64,000 nt of DNA from Aliidiomarina iranensis. GTDB lineage: Bacteria; Pseudomonadota; Gammaproteobacteria; Enterobacterales; Alteromonadaceae. The notes under the pieces were generated by a model. It saw only the letters and a program-made list of their open reading frames with translations. It made no database searches and was not told the origin of the DNA. The stretch covers positions 82,439 to 146,438 of the forward strand of contig NZ_PIPJ01000005.1 of assembly GCF_003987135.1 (NCBI RefSeq), in the 5' to 3' direction. A program made the position numbers and the translations under genes. Shown here in pieces: positions 36,688 to 45,752 of the stretch. How positions within the stretch are numbered: position 1 is the stretch's first letter; each line of letters begins with the position of its first letter.

Positions 36688-37374
36688 ATGCCAAGTAAAG
36701 TGTTAATAATTGAAGATGAAGCGCCCATTCGCGAGATGCTTGCCTTCGTTTTAGAACAACATGGATACCAACCGTTGCAAGCAGCTGATTATCAACAAGG
36801 GCTTGAATTAATGGTTGAACCCTACCCAGATATGATTTTACTTGATTGGATGCTGCCAGGCGGAAGCGGTATCCAGTTGGCTCGAAAAGTAAAAACAACC
36901 GAGCATTTGCGGCACATTCCGATCATCATGCTTACCGCACGTGGTGAAGAGGAAGATAAGATCAAAGGTTTGGAAGTAGGTGCAGATGATTACATGACAA
37001 AGCCTTTTTCGCCGAAAGAACTTATTGCTCGTATGCGTGCTGTATTTCGCCGGGTTAATCCTACTAGCCTCGATGAACTCCTTGATATTGATGGTTTAGT
37101 GCTTGATCCTGTATCTCATCGCATTTCAGCTAACGGTGAATCGTTGGATATGGGCCCCACTGAATTTCGTTTGTTGCACTTTTTCATGACTCACCCTGAA
37201 CGCGTATATAGCCGTGAACAATTGCTTGATCATGTGTGGGGCACTAATGTTTATGTGGAAGATAGAACCGTTGATGTGCATATTCGCCGCCTTAGAAAAG
37301 CAATTTCACAGCACGGCCACGATCGCTTGGTGCAAACTGTACGTGGCGTAGGTTATCGCTTTTCTACACGCTAA
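36688..37374 (+). CDS. phoB: Phosphate regulon response regulator PhoB
   Basis: A 228-residue OmpR-type regulator nearly collinear with E. coli Pho[24 protein letters not shown] with the phosphoacceptor Asp, [26 protein letters not shown], then the winged helix with [20 protein letters not shown] and [17 protein letters not shown]. Phosphorylated by PhoR, it activates genes with Pho boxes. The ATG at 36688 follows GGAG; an upstream frame start at 36670 is less likely. Confidence 0.97.
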   Translation: MPSKVLIIEDEAPIREMLAFVLEQHGYQPLQAADYQQGLELMVEPYPDMILLDWMLPGGSGIQLARKVKTTEHLRHIPIIMLTARGEEEDKIKGLEVGADDYMTKPFSPKELIARMRAVFRRVNPTSLDELLDIDGLVLDPVSHRISANGESLDMGPTEFRLLHFFMTHPERVYSREQLLDHVWGTNVYVEDRTVDVHIRRLRKAISQHGHDRLVQTVRGVGYRFSTR

Positions 37375-37397
37375 TTAATCGGCAATGAAGCACTGGT

Positions 37398-37474
37398 GAA
37401 ACGCTAATAAAACGCTAATAGAGCGCTAAAAAAACGGTAATGAAACGCTAATAGAGCGCTAAAAAAACGGTAAT
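37398..37474. repeat. Seven 11-bp tandem units between phoB and phoR
   Basis: GAAACGCTAAT, AAAACGCTAAT, AGAGCGCTAAA, AAAACGGTAAT, GAAACGCTAAT, AGAGCGCTAAA, AAAACGGTAAT, each 11 bases and contiguous. Three of them together form a perfectly repeated 33-base block (37411-37443 and 37444-37476). Each unit carries a short A tract, so the A tracts are in phase with the DNA helix. The array fills most of the 120-base spacer; the phoR ATG follows at 37495. Confidence 0.92.
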
Positions 37475-37494
37475 GAAAGGATGATGGAATAATA

Positions 37495-38802
37495 ATGGAA
37501 CGGCATTATTCGCTGTATCGTTTAGCTATAAGGCTTCTACTCTGGCTGTTACCTTTCGTGCTAGTAGGATGGTTGCTCGATGGGCTCTGGCTAGCGTTAG
37601 CCATTGGCCTGGCTTGCTCGGTAGCCTGGAATTTTTTCTTTTTTCAGCGCTTGAACCGCTGGTTGTGGCAAAGCAGAACTACTCTACCGCCAAGTGCTCC
37701 GGGTGCTTGGAGTGATATATATGATGGCATCTATGGAACGCTGCGCCGTGCACAATCGAAGCGTCGGCAGTTATCTATATTGCTGCAGCGTTTTCGCCAA
37801 GCGGCAGAGGCGATTCCTGATGCTGGTATGGTGTTAAATGCCGATGGGAGTTTAGAGTGGACCAACAAACTCGCGCAGATTTATTTTGGGATCCGCTGGC
37901 CCGCCGATAAAAACATTCGTATCACCAACCTTATTCGGTACCCAAGATTTATAAAATATTTCGATAAAGGTGATTTTCGTGAAGCTATAACCCTTGTTTC
38001 ACCTACGGGTGATCAGCGCGAATTAGAGTTACGGATCATGCCTTATTCCGGCACACAACTTTTAGTGATCGCTCGAGATGTTACCCAACTTCGAAAACTT
38101 GAGCGCATGCGTAAAGATTTTGTGGCCAACGTTTCTCATGAATTAAAAACCCCCCTCACCGTTATGAATGGTTATTTGGAAATGCTGGAGGATGGAGAGC
38201 ATTTACCGCCACAAATGATGGAAAAAGCCGTGCGCGATATGCAGGGACAAACCCAACGCATGCAAAAAATGGTGAATCAATTGCTCGAGCTCTCGCGGAT
38301 GGAAGCGCAAACTCAGGATAACTTCAGTAAACGAGTAGCCATGAGCCGAGTACTGAACGATATTATCACTGAACTTGGCCCCGTTATGCAGGAAAAACGC
38401 ATACATCTAGATTTAGCGATTACACCTGATTTATCAGTTTGGGGAAGCGAGGATAAACTTCGCAGCGCGGCTATGAACTTGATTACCAACGCGATTAAAT
38501 ATAGCCCAGAAGGCAGCACTATTAAGGTGATCTGGCAGCTTAATAGAGGCTATGCTGAGTTCGCAGTGAGTGATTCTGGCCCCGGCATTCCTGCCGAGCA
38601 CATACCAAGATTAACCGAACGTTTTTATCGCGTGGAAAAAGATCGGAATAGCAGTTCTGGCGGAACTGGTCTAGGCTTATCCATTGTAAAGCATGCGTTA
38701 GAGCACCACCGCTCGAAGCTTCAAGTTGAAAGCACGATAGGTGCGGGCAGTAGATTTTATTTTCGTATTTCACCTGAATTAGTAAGTACCACAACGAATT
38801 GA
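37495..38802 (+). CDS. phoR: Phosphate regulon sensor kinase PhoR
   Basis: A 435-residue kinase with two N-terminal membrane helices and no large periplasmic domain, a PAS-like domain (AIPDAGMVLNADGSLEWTN), then FVANVSHELKTPLTV with His215, and HATPase motifs (NLITNAIKYSPEG, SDSGPGI, GTGLGLSIVKHALEHH). It senses phosphate status through PstSCAB and PhoU and phosphorylates PhoB. It is separated from phoB by a repeat array. GGATGATGGAATAATA precedes the ATG. Confidence 0.95.
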   Translation: MERHYSLYRLAIRLLLWLLPFVLVGWLLDGLWLALAIGLACSVAWNFFFFQRLNRWLWQSRTTLPPSAPGAWSDIYDGIYGTLRRAQSKRRQLSILLQRFRQAAEAIPDAGMVLNADGSLEWTNKLAQIYFGIRWPADKNIRITNLIRYPRFIKYFDKGDFREAITLVSPTGDQRELELRIMPYSGTQLLVIARDVTQLRKLERMRKDFVANVSHELKTPLTVMNGYLEMLEDGEHLPPQMMEKAVRDMQGQTQRMQKMVNQLLELSRMEAQTQDNFSKRVAMSRVLNDIITELGPVMQEKRIHLDLAITPDLSVWGSEDKLRSAAMNLITNAIKYSPEGSTIKVIWQLNRGYAEFAVSDSGPGIPAEHIPRLTERFYRVEKDRNSSSGGTGLGLSIVKHALEHHRSKLQVESTIGAGSRFYFRISPELVSTTTN

Positions 38803-38853
38803 TAACCATAGAGATTATCAAGGATTGATGGGGCTGAATTAAAATTGTCATAA

Positions 38854-38871
38854 TTGTCATATTGCTGTCAT
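38854..38871 (+). promoter_or_regulatory. Pho box and promoter of the pst operon
   Basis: TTGTCAT-ATTG-CTGTCAT is a near-consensus Pho box, and an additional TTGTCAT half-site lies at 38845-38851 with a period of 9. TATACT follows at 38882-38887 after a 10-base gap, the same spacing as at phoB. This predicts strong PhoB activation of pstSCAB-phoU. Confidence 0.88.
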
Positions 38872-38922
38872 ATTCACGCCATATACTGTGATCGTTGATT
38901 CAATAACCCATCGGAGATGGCT

Positions 38923-39897
38923 ATGAAATTTAAAACGATGCTTAGTGTTGTTGCGGCTACGGTATTAATGGCTGGAACAGCCAGTGCCGAAGTGGATGAA
39001 AACTTAAGACCATACGAAAGTGTGAGTGGTATTTCTGGAACAGTATCATCGGTAGGTTCAGATACCTTAGCGAACTTAATGACATACTGGACAGAAGAGT
39101 TTCAGCGATATTACCCGAATGTAACGTTACAAGTACAAGCCGCCGGCTCATCTACTGCGCCACCAGCGTTAGCTGAAGGTACTTCGAACATGGCGCCTAT
39201 GAGCCGCGCGATGCGCCCTCGTGAAATAGAAGCCTTCGAACGCCGCAACGGCTACCCACCTACTGAAATTCGTGTGGCGATTGATGCATTAGCTGTGTTT
39301 GTGCACAAAGATAACCCTCTAGAAGGCCTAAACATTCAGCAGGTAGATGCTATCTTTTCGTCTACCCGTCGTTGTGGTGCCAATTCAGATGCTAACCGTT
39401 GGGGTGATCTTGGTTTAACAGGTAACTGGGTTACCCGTGATATTCAGTTATACGGCCGCAATTCAGTGTCAGGCACTTATGGTTACTTTAAAGATGCCGC
39501 CTTATGTAGCGGTGATTTCAAAAATGGCGTGAACGAACAGCCAGGTTCAGCATCAGTAGTGCAATCGATTTCTACTTCTACTAACGCGATCGGTTATTCC
39601 GGTATAGGTTACCTTACTTCAGGTGTGCGGGCATTACCGTTGGCATGGGGTAACGGCACGGATTACATCGAAGTGAATGCTGAAACTGCTGGCAGTGGCG
39701 AATATCCATTATCCCGTTTCTTATACGTGTATGTGAACAAGCACCCGAATCGCCCGCTCGATCCAGTTACTGCTGAATTCGTGAAGTTAATGCTTTCTTA
39801 TGAAGGCCAGAAGATTGTAAATAACGATGGCTATGTTCCATTACCAGCCGCTGTTGTGGAAGAAGATCTTCGCGCATTAGGCTTGTGGGAAGAGTAA
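38923..39897 (+). CDS. pstS: Phosphate-binding periplasmic protein PstS
   Basis: A 324-residue protein with a signal peptide ending at about residue 24 (AGTASAEV), followed by [15 protein letters not shown] and [14 protein letters not shown], the phosphate-binding loops of the PstS family, and [12 protein letters not shown] later. It delivers phosphate to PstC/PstA in the inner membrane. GGAG lies six bases before the ATG at 38923. Confidence 0.92.
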   Translation: MKFKTMLSVVAATVLMAGTASAEVDENLRPYESVSGISGTVSSVGSDTLANLMTYWTEEFQRYYPNVTLQVQAAGSSTAPPALAEGTSNMAPMSRAMRPREIEAFERRNGYPPTEIRVAIDALAVFVHKDNPLEGLNIQQVDAIFSSTRRCGANSDANRWGDLGLTGNWVTRDIQLYGRNSVSGTYGYFKDAALCSGDFKNGVNEQPGSASVVQSISTSTNAIGYSGIGYLTSGVRALPLAWGNGTDYIEVNAETAGSGEYPLSRFLYVYVNKHPNRPLDPVTAEFVKLMLSYEGQKIVNNDGYVPLPAAVVEEDLRALGLWEE

Positions 39898-39955
39898 ATA
39901 GTTCGTAACGAATCACTACGTTAACAAGCAATATGTAACTAGGATTTATTTATAT

Positions 39956-42217
39956 ATGGCAATGTCGAAGACCTCCTCGCAGTTTTCTGCAGGTCGGACG
40001 CGCCTAATAAAAGATCGAGCCGCTCGCTTTGGGGTAACCCTTGGCGGCGGTTTGGTTTTAATTGCGCTCCTGCTGATTTTTTTCTATCTCCTCTATGTGG
40101 TGCTGCCTATTTTTAAATCGGCCTCCATTGAAGAGGGCGAACGCTACGCGATTCCAGGTAGCCAAGCTGAAACTATTTTGCTTGGTATGGAAGCTCGAGC
40201 AGAAGTTGGCTATCGGGTAACAGCTGATGGCCGCTTTACCTTTTTTCATTTGCGTACCCTTGATAGCGAACGCCAGGGTGGCGAGGTGTTGCTTGAATCT
40301 AACCTCGCCAATACAGCAGCCGACGTTACAGCAGTAGCACGTGCAAGCCAAGCTACCGGTGATTATGCGGTGGGATTTGATGATGGTTCTGCTTTGGTTA
40401 TTCGGCCTGAGTTTCAAATAACCTATCCAAACGATGTGCGCTCAATTGAGCCCTCATTAACAAAACCCTACGGCGAAGAACCTGTGGTGATTGATCCCCA
40501 GGGAGCGGCTATCAAGCATTTAGCTTTCGAGCGTGATGGCGATAGCATGATGTTTGCAGCGCTTACGGCAGATAACCGAATAGTTGTAAATCGCTTAACT
40601 GGCCGCCAAAACATGATGACCCGCCGGTTCACTTGGAGCAGCCAAGGTGCCGAGATTCCAGTACGTGGTGCGGTTGGTGAATTGCTACTCACACCTAATT
40701 TGCGCCAGTTGATGGTGCAGGTAAATGGTAGCGGCGATCAGCGCGTTCATATTTTCAATTTGCAAGATATGAATGACATCTCTGAGAGCCAAATAATTTC
40801 TACCGATGGTAGCCGCGGTGCCATAACTTCTTTGGCGTTACTCGCCGGCGAGAGCTCGTTGATGATTGGCCATGATTCGGGTTACATCAGCCAGTGGTTT
40901 GAAGTGAGTGGCGATGGTGAGCGCCAGTTCCAGCCGATTCGAAGCTTTAATCTTGAAGCTCCGGTGGCTGATATTGTGCCGGAACAATATCGCCGCAGCT
41001 TCTATGCGGTAGCCGCAACGGGTGAGGTGGGTATTTATCACACTACTTCACAGCGCGAACTTTTCAAAGGTAGCCCAGCGGGTGTTGCTATTGAGCAAGT
41101 GGCCGTAGGCCCGCGCGCTAATTATCTTGCTGGAATAAGTGATGGTGAGTTGCACATCATGGTGCTCAACAACGAACACCCTGAAGTGAGTTGGAGCGGT
41201 ATTTGGGGCCAAGTTTGGTACGAAAACTATGATGAGCCCGGCTACACTTGGCAATCAACATCAGGCTCCGATAGTTTTGAGCCGAAGTTTTCTTTAGTAC
41301 CTATTTCGTTTGGTACTATTAAAGCTGCGTTTTACGCCATGCTAATTGCGGTACCTATCGGCTTAGCAGCGGCTGTATACACTGCCTATTTCATGACACC
41401 CGCGCTACGTAAAGTTGTGAAGCCCACCATTGAGATCATGGAAGCACTTCCTACGGTTATTTTGGGCTTCCTAGCTGGCCTTTGGTTAGCGCCGCTAATT
41501 GAAAATCAGTTGCCCGGCTTTATCGCCTTTATGTTGCTGCTACCACTTTCGATTCTACTAGCTGCCTTTGCATGGCACCTGATGCCAAAAAATATTCGCA
41601 ACAAAGTAACGGATGGCCGTGCGGCTATGTTGTTGATTCCGGTTGTGCTGCTGGTAGGTTGGGGTTCATTTGCCATGAGCAGCACCTTAGAACTTTGGTT
41701 CTTTGAGGGTGATACTCGAGGTTACTTAACCAATACGTTAGGCATTGATTTTGACCAACGTAACGCGCTGATTGTGGGTATTGCCATGGGGTTTGCGGTT
41801 ATCCCCACCATTTTCTCAATTGCCGAAGATGCTGTATTCAGTGTACCTAAGCATCTCTCAAGCGGTTCTTTAGCCTTGGGTGCCACAGATTGGCAAACGC
41901 TTACTCGAGTGGTGTTATTAACTGCTAGCCCAGGTATTTTCTCAGCGGTAATGATGGGCTTAGGGCGTGCGGTTGGCGAAACCATGATTGTGCTCATGGC
42001 CACGGGTAACACGCCGATCATGGATTGGAATATCTTTGAGGGTATGCGCACCTTATCGGCAAACATTGCAGTGGAAATGCCAGAATCGGAAGTGGGTAGT
42101 ACGCACTATCGTATTCTTTTCTTAGCAGCGTTTGTGTTGTTTGTATTCACGTTTGCGTTTAATACGGTGGCTGAGTTTGTGCGCCAACGTTTGCGTGAAA
42201 AATACAGTTCGATGTAA
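39956..42217 (+). CDS. pstC: Phosphate ABC transporter permease PstC with large extracytoplasmic domain
   Basis: A 753-residue permease, more than twice the length of E. coli PstC (319). Helix 1 is near residues 29-50, then about 390 residues of non-membrane sequence with repeated short strand patterns (a beta-propeller-like reading, not proven), then the permease domain from about residue 445 with GLAAAVYTAYFM, EALPTVILGFLAGLWLAP and the EAA-like loop SLALGATDWQTLTRVVLL. Long PstC forms of this kind occur in marine gammaproteobacteria. It is nine bases before pstA. Confidence 0.92.
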   Translation: MAMSKTSSQFSAGRTRLIKDRAARFGVTLGGGLVLIALLLIFFYLLYVVLPIFKSASIEEGERYAIPGSQAETILLGMEARAEVGYRVTADGRFTFFHLRTLDSERQGGEVLLESNLANTAADVTAVARASQATGDYAVGFDDGSALVIRPEFQITYPNDVRSIEPSLTKPYGEEPVVIDPQGAAIKHLAFERDGDSMMFAALTADNRIVVNRLTGRQNMMTRRFTWSSQGAEIPVRGAVGELLLTPNLRQLMVQVNGSGDQRVHIFNLQDMNDISESQIISTDGSRGAITSLALLAGESSLMIGHDSGYISQWFEVSGDGERQFQPIRSFNLEAPVADIVPEQYRRSFYAVAATGEVGIYHTTSQRELFKGSPAGVAIEQVAVGPRANYLAGISDGELHIMVLNNEHPEVSWSGIWGQVWYENYDEPGYTWQSTSGSDSFEPKFSLVPISFGTIKAAFYAMLIAVPIGLAAAVYTAYFMTPALRKVVKPTIEIMEALPTVILGFLAGLWLAPLIENQLPGFIAFMLLLPLSILLAAFAWHLMPKNIRNKVTDGRAAMLLIPVVLLVGWGSFAMSSTLELWFFEGDTRGYLTNTLGIDFDQRNALIVGIAMGFAVIPTIFSIAEDAVFSVPKHLSSGSLALGATDWQTLTRVVLLTASPGIFSAVMMGLGRAVGETMIVLMATGNTPIMDWNIFEGMRTLSANIAVEMPESEVGSTHYRILFLAAFVLFVFTFAFNTVAEFVRQRLREKYSSM

Positions 42218-42225
42218 GGGGCGCA

Positions 42226-43881
42226 ATGATGAATAATTGGTTTAAATCAGGTTCGCCTTGGATTTGGATGACAGCCGGTAGTGTGAGTGTTGCACTTATC
42301 GCTGTACTTGGTTTGGTTGCCCTAATCGCATGGCGCGGCCTCAGCTTTTTCTGGCCTGCAGATATTTATGAATTTCATTTCAGTGATACAGAACGGCAAA
42401 CGATTATTGGTGAAATTTATGAACGTGAACAGATTCCGGTTACTCGCTTATCGGATGCTGGGGCCGATGTTAGCCAAATAGAAGGTGAGTTCGTTACTCG
42501 GTATCTCGTGAAAATCGGCAACCGTGAGCTCGTTCCTTTAGATTTCACTTGGATTCTTGAACCCGACGTAGTGAGCATGGATACACCAAAGGATTTGGTG
42601 GTGTTGGAACGTGCTCGTAATGGTAACTTTTATGGTTATCTGCACGATGTGCTCGAAAATGGCGAATCTGTTATCTCTTCGGGAGATGACATAAAGGTTG
42701 AATTACGGGAGCGCATGGCGCGTGCATTGGAATTAAGAAATGAAGCGGAAGCGATTTCGAAAGGTCCAATCGCGCGAATTAACTATGAGCTTGAACAGTT
42801 ACGGTTAGATCGTCGCCGCCTGCAGTTAGATAATAGTTACACCGAGGCGGCCGAAGCTGAAATTCAGGCCCAAGAAGAAGCATTACGAGCTGAATACCGC
42901 GAGATTGAGCAGGGGTTATTCGCCGTGCGCGCTGAAAGTGAGCGTGATGGCGTAATTATGATCGATATGCGCGGCGAAGAAGTGCGCATGAGCATGAATA
43001 TGGTGCTCAATGCTACTTGGGCGAATGATATGAATTTGCTCCAGAAGTGGGGATATTTCTTCTCTCAAATCGGCAAGTTCCTCACTGAAGATCCGCGTGA
43101 ATCAAATACCGAGGGCGGGGTATTTCCAGCTATTTTCGGCACCGTGTTTATGGTGTTGTTGATGTCGGTTATCGTAACGCCATTCGGAGTAATCGCAGCG
43201 ATTTACTTACATGAATATGCAGGTAAAAACTCGGTTACCAAACTTATTCGGATTGCGGTAATCAATTTGGCTGGTGTTCCTTCCATTGTGTATGGTGTAT
43301 TTGGCCTTGGTTTCTTCGTTTACATGGTGGGTGGCACCCTCGACCAAATTTTCTATCCGGAATCATTACCGAACCCAACTTTCGGTACTCCGGGTGTGCT
43401 CTGGTCGGCATTAACCTTAGCAATTTTAACCTTGCCGGTGGTTATTGTATCTACCGAGGAAGGTTTATCGCGGATTCCTAGTGCGGTGCGTGAAGGTTCT
43501 CTTGCTTTAGGGGCTACAAAAGCGGAAACGATTTGGCGGATTATTTTGCCGATGGCTTCCCCGGCAATCATGACCGGGCTGATCTTAGCGGTAGCGCGTG
43601 CTGCTGGCGAAGTGGCGCCACTAATGCTCGTAGGCGTTGTGAAATCAGCACCGGCGTTACCGGTGGATGGCAACTTCCCGTATCTGCACTTAGATCGCAA
43701 ATTTATGCACCTTGGTTTCCACATTTATGATGTTGGCTTCCAAAGCCCGAACGTTGAAGCAGCACGGCCGTTAGTATACGCAACTTCATTCCTACTAATC
43801 ACGGTTATCGTAGGTTTGAACTTAACGGCAATTGGCGTGCGTAATCGCTTACGTGAGAAATTCAGAGCGCTAGAGCACTAA
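42226..43881 (+). CDS. pstA: Phosphate ABC transporter permease PstA with extended N-terminal domain
   Basis: A 551-residue permease (E. coli 296). One helix near residues 14-36 is followed by about 240 extra residues, including a charged helical segment (about 165-235, likely coiled coil), before the permease domain with GVIAAIYLHEYAGKN, GVPSIVYGVFGLGFF and the EAA-like loop GSLALGATKAETIWRIILP. The extension presumably pairs with that of PstC. It is 37 bases before pstB. Confidence 0.93.
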   Translation: MMNNWFKSGSPWIWMTAGSVSVALIAVLGLVALIAWRGLSFFWPADIYEFHFSDTERQTIIGEIYEREQIPVTRLSDAGADVSQIEGEFVTRYLVKIGNRELVPLDFTWILEPDVVSMDTPKDLVVLERARNGNFYGYLHDVLENGESVISSGDDIKVELRERMARALELRNEAEAISKGPIARINYELEQLRLDRRRLQLDNSYTEAAEAEIQAQEEALRAEYREIEQGLFAVRAESERDGVIMIDMRGEEVRMSMNMVLNATWANDMNLLQKWGYFFSQIGKFLTEDPRESNTEGGVFPAIFGTVFMVLLMSVIVTPFGVIAAIYLHEYAGKNSVTKLIRIAVINLAGVPSIVYGVFGLGFFVYMVGGTLDQIFYPESLPNPTFGTPGVLWSALTLAILTLPVVIVSTEEGLSRIPSAVREGSLALGATKAETIWRIILPMASPAIMTGLILAVARAAGEVAPLMLVGVVKSAPALPVDGNFPYLHLDRKFMHLGFHIYDVGFQSPNVEAARPLVYATSFLLITVIVGLNLTAIGVRNRLREKFRALEH

Positions 43882-43918
43882 GTGCTAGCAGCCGAATTCA
43901 ATTTCGATAGGATTGACT

Positions 43919-44734
43919 ATGATCACTGTAAATACAGATAGTAAGCTAGATAAGATTGATGTAAACGCGCTCACTGAAGAGCAAACAGCCCTCAGTATTC
44001 GCGATTTGGATCTATACTACGGTGAAACCCAAGCTCTTGATGGCATTAGCATGGATATCCCGAAAGGGCGGGTAACCGCGTTTATTGGGCCATCAGGTTG
44101 TGGTAAATCAACGCTGTTACGTTGTATTAATCGCATGAATGATTTGGTAGATACGTGCCGTGTTGATGGCGAGATATTGCTGCATGGCGACAATATTTAT
44201 GATCGCAACGTTGATGTAGCGGCCTTGCGCCGGAAAGTGGGTATGGTGTTCCAGCGGCCAAATCCGTTTCCGAAATCGATCTATGAAAATGTGGTGTATG
44301 GCTTGCGTTTAATGGGCGTGAACGACCGCCGTACACTGGATGAGGTGGTGGAACGCTCATTAAAGGGAGCTGCACTTTGGAATGAGGTGAAAGATCGCCT
44401 GAAAGAAAGTGCCTTTAGTTTATCGGGTGGCCAGCAGCAGCGTTTGGTTATTGCCCGAGCTATTGCTATTGAACCAGAAGTATTGTTGTTGGATGAACCA
44501 ACATCGGCACTGGATCCGATTTCTACCCTTACGATTGAAGAATTGATCACTGAGTTAAAATCACAATTTACCGTAGTAATCGTAACGCACAACATGCAAC
44601 AGGCTGCTCGGGTATCGGACCAAACAGCGTTTTTGTACATGGGTAAATTAATCGAATACACAGATACAAACGCTTTGTTCACTACCCCAAGTATGAAACA
44701 AACCGAAGATTACATTACCGGTCGTTACGGTTAA
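43919..44734 (+). CDS. pstB: Phosphate ABC transporter ATP-binding protein PstB
   Basis: A 271-residue ABC ATPase: GPSGCGKST (Walker A), [14 protein letters not shown] (signature), [13 protein letters not shown] (Walker B) and the PstB-specific [19 protein letters not shown]. It powers PstCA. The ATG at 43919 with AGGA upstream is preferred over a TTG at 43913. Confidence 0.97.
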   Translation: MITVNTDSKLDKIDVNALTEEQTALSIRDLDLYYGETQALDGISMDIPKGRVTAFIGPSGCGKSTLLRCINRMNDLVDTCRVDGEILLHGDNIYDRNVDVAALRRKVGMVFQRPNPFPKSIYENVVYGLRLMGVNDRRTLDEVVERSLKGAALWNEVKDRLKESAFSLSGGQQQRLVIARAIAIEPEVLLLDEPTSALDPISTLTIEELITELKSQFTVVIVTHNMQQAARVSDQTAFLYMGKLIEYTDTNALFTTPSMKQTEDYITGRYG

Positions 44735-44759
44735 TAGCGTAGCTTAAGTAGAGGAAGCA

Positions 44760-45473
44760 ATGGATAAATTTAATGTTGGGAAACACATTTCAGGCCGGTT
44801 CAACGAGGAACTCGGCGAGGTGCGTAACCAGGTTTTAACTATGGGTGGTTTAGTTGAAAAGCAACTAAGCGATGCGCTGATGGCGATTCAAACCAATGAT
44901 ACTGAGCTTGCTGATCGAGTTCTAGATAATGATGGCAAAATTAATGCCATGGAAATGAAAATCGATGCGGCCTGTGGCCAAATTATTGCGAAGCGTCAGC
45001 CTACCGCAAGTGATTTGCGTTTAGTGTTAGCGGTGATAAAAACGATTTCTGATTTAGAGCGCATTGGCGATGAAGCTGAGCGTTTAGCCCACGTAGCAAA
45101 AGCTTCATTTAGTAAAGATCAAGAGCATCTACTAGTAAGCCTAGAAAACTTGGGGCAGCAGGTGTTATTGATGTTACGGAATGTACTCGATGCATTTGCC
45201 CGCATGGATGAAGAAGCGGCTTATAGCGTGCACCAAATGGATGCGAATGCGGATCGCCAGTATGAAGCATTAACACGCCAGTTAATGACTTACATGATGG
45301 AAGATTCCCGCAGTATTCCAAAAATCATGGATGTGATGTGGTCGGCGCGCTCTTTGGAGCGCATCGGAGATCGCTGTCAGAACATCTCGGAATACATTAT
45401 TTACTTCGTTCGCGGTAAAGATGTTCGCCACATTTCGCCGGAGATGATGGAAAATACGGTACGCGGCCGCTGA
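44760..45473 (+). CDS. phoU: Phosphate transport regulator PhoU
   Basis: A 237-residue helical protein with two similar three-helix repeats, each ending in a metal-binding type motif (SDLERIGDEAERLA and ARSLERIGDRCQNISEYI). It links PstB and PhoR and shuts off the Pho regulon when phosphate is plentiful. It is the last gene of the pst operon, with GAGGAAGCA before the ATG. Confidence 0.96.
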   Translation: MDKFNVGKHISGRFNEELGEVRNQVLTMGGLVEKQLSDALMAIQTNDTELADRVLDNDGKINAMEMKIDAACGQIIAKRQPTASDLRLVLAVIKTISDLERIGDEAERLAHVAKASFSKDQEHLLVSLENLGQQVLLMLRNVLDAFARMDEEAAYSVHQMDANADRQYEALTRQLMTYMMEDSRSIPKIMDVMWSARSLERIGDRCQNISEYIIYFVRGKDVRHISPEMMENTVRGR

Positions 45474-45507
45474 TTTGAGTAGCCAGCAGGTTAGTTACTA
45501 AATACGG

Positions 45508-45536
45508 AAAAGCCAGCTCACTGAACTGGCTTTTTG
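45508..45536 (+). terminator. Terminator of the pst operon
   Basis: AAAGCCAG pairs with CTGGCTTT around a loop that itself allows TCA/TGA pairing; a T tract follows. Confidence 0.78.
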
Positions 45537-45656
45537 TTTTACGGAGCCAATTTAAGGCCGGGGCGAATGCCGAAGTGAGAGGCTGAATCAGTGGCTCAGG
45601 CCAAATCAGCGTTCAACTCAGGCCAAATCAGAGGCCAAATCAGCGCCCATCAGTGC

Positions 45657-45752
45657 GTCAATCTTTGCCTCAGAAAATGCCTTGATTAATACCGCAATCA
45701 ATGCCCCAATTAATGCCCCAATCACTGCCCCAATCACTGCCCCAATTAGTGC
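45657..45752. repeat. Eight 12-bp tandem units at the 3' end of serA
   Basis: Contiguous 12-base units, the last five being CGCAATCAATGC, CCCAATTAATGC, CCCAATCACTGC twice and CCCAATTAGTGC; three earlier units are more diverged. The last unit (45741-45752) contains the serA stop codon (TTA on plus at 45746-45748). A related GGCCAAATCAG motif recurs three times just before (45598-45645). Together the repeats take up most of the phoU-serA gap after the terminator. Confidence 0.9.

Noticed and set aside
37411..37476. Two 33-base perfect repeats resembling a CRISPR repeat
   Set aside because: The copies are directly joined with no spacer and resolve into 11-base units; no cas genes are nearby.
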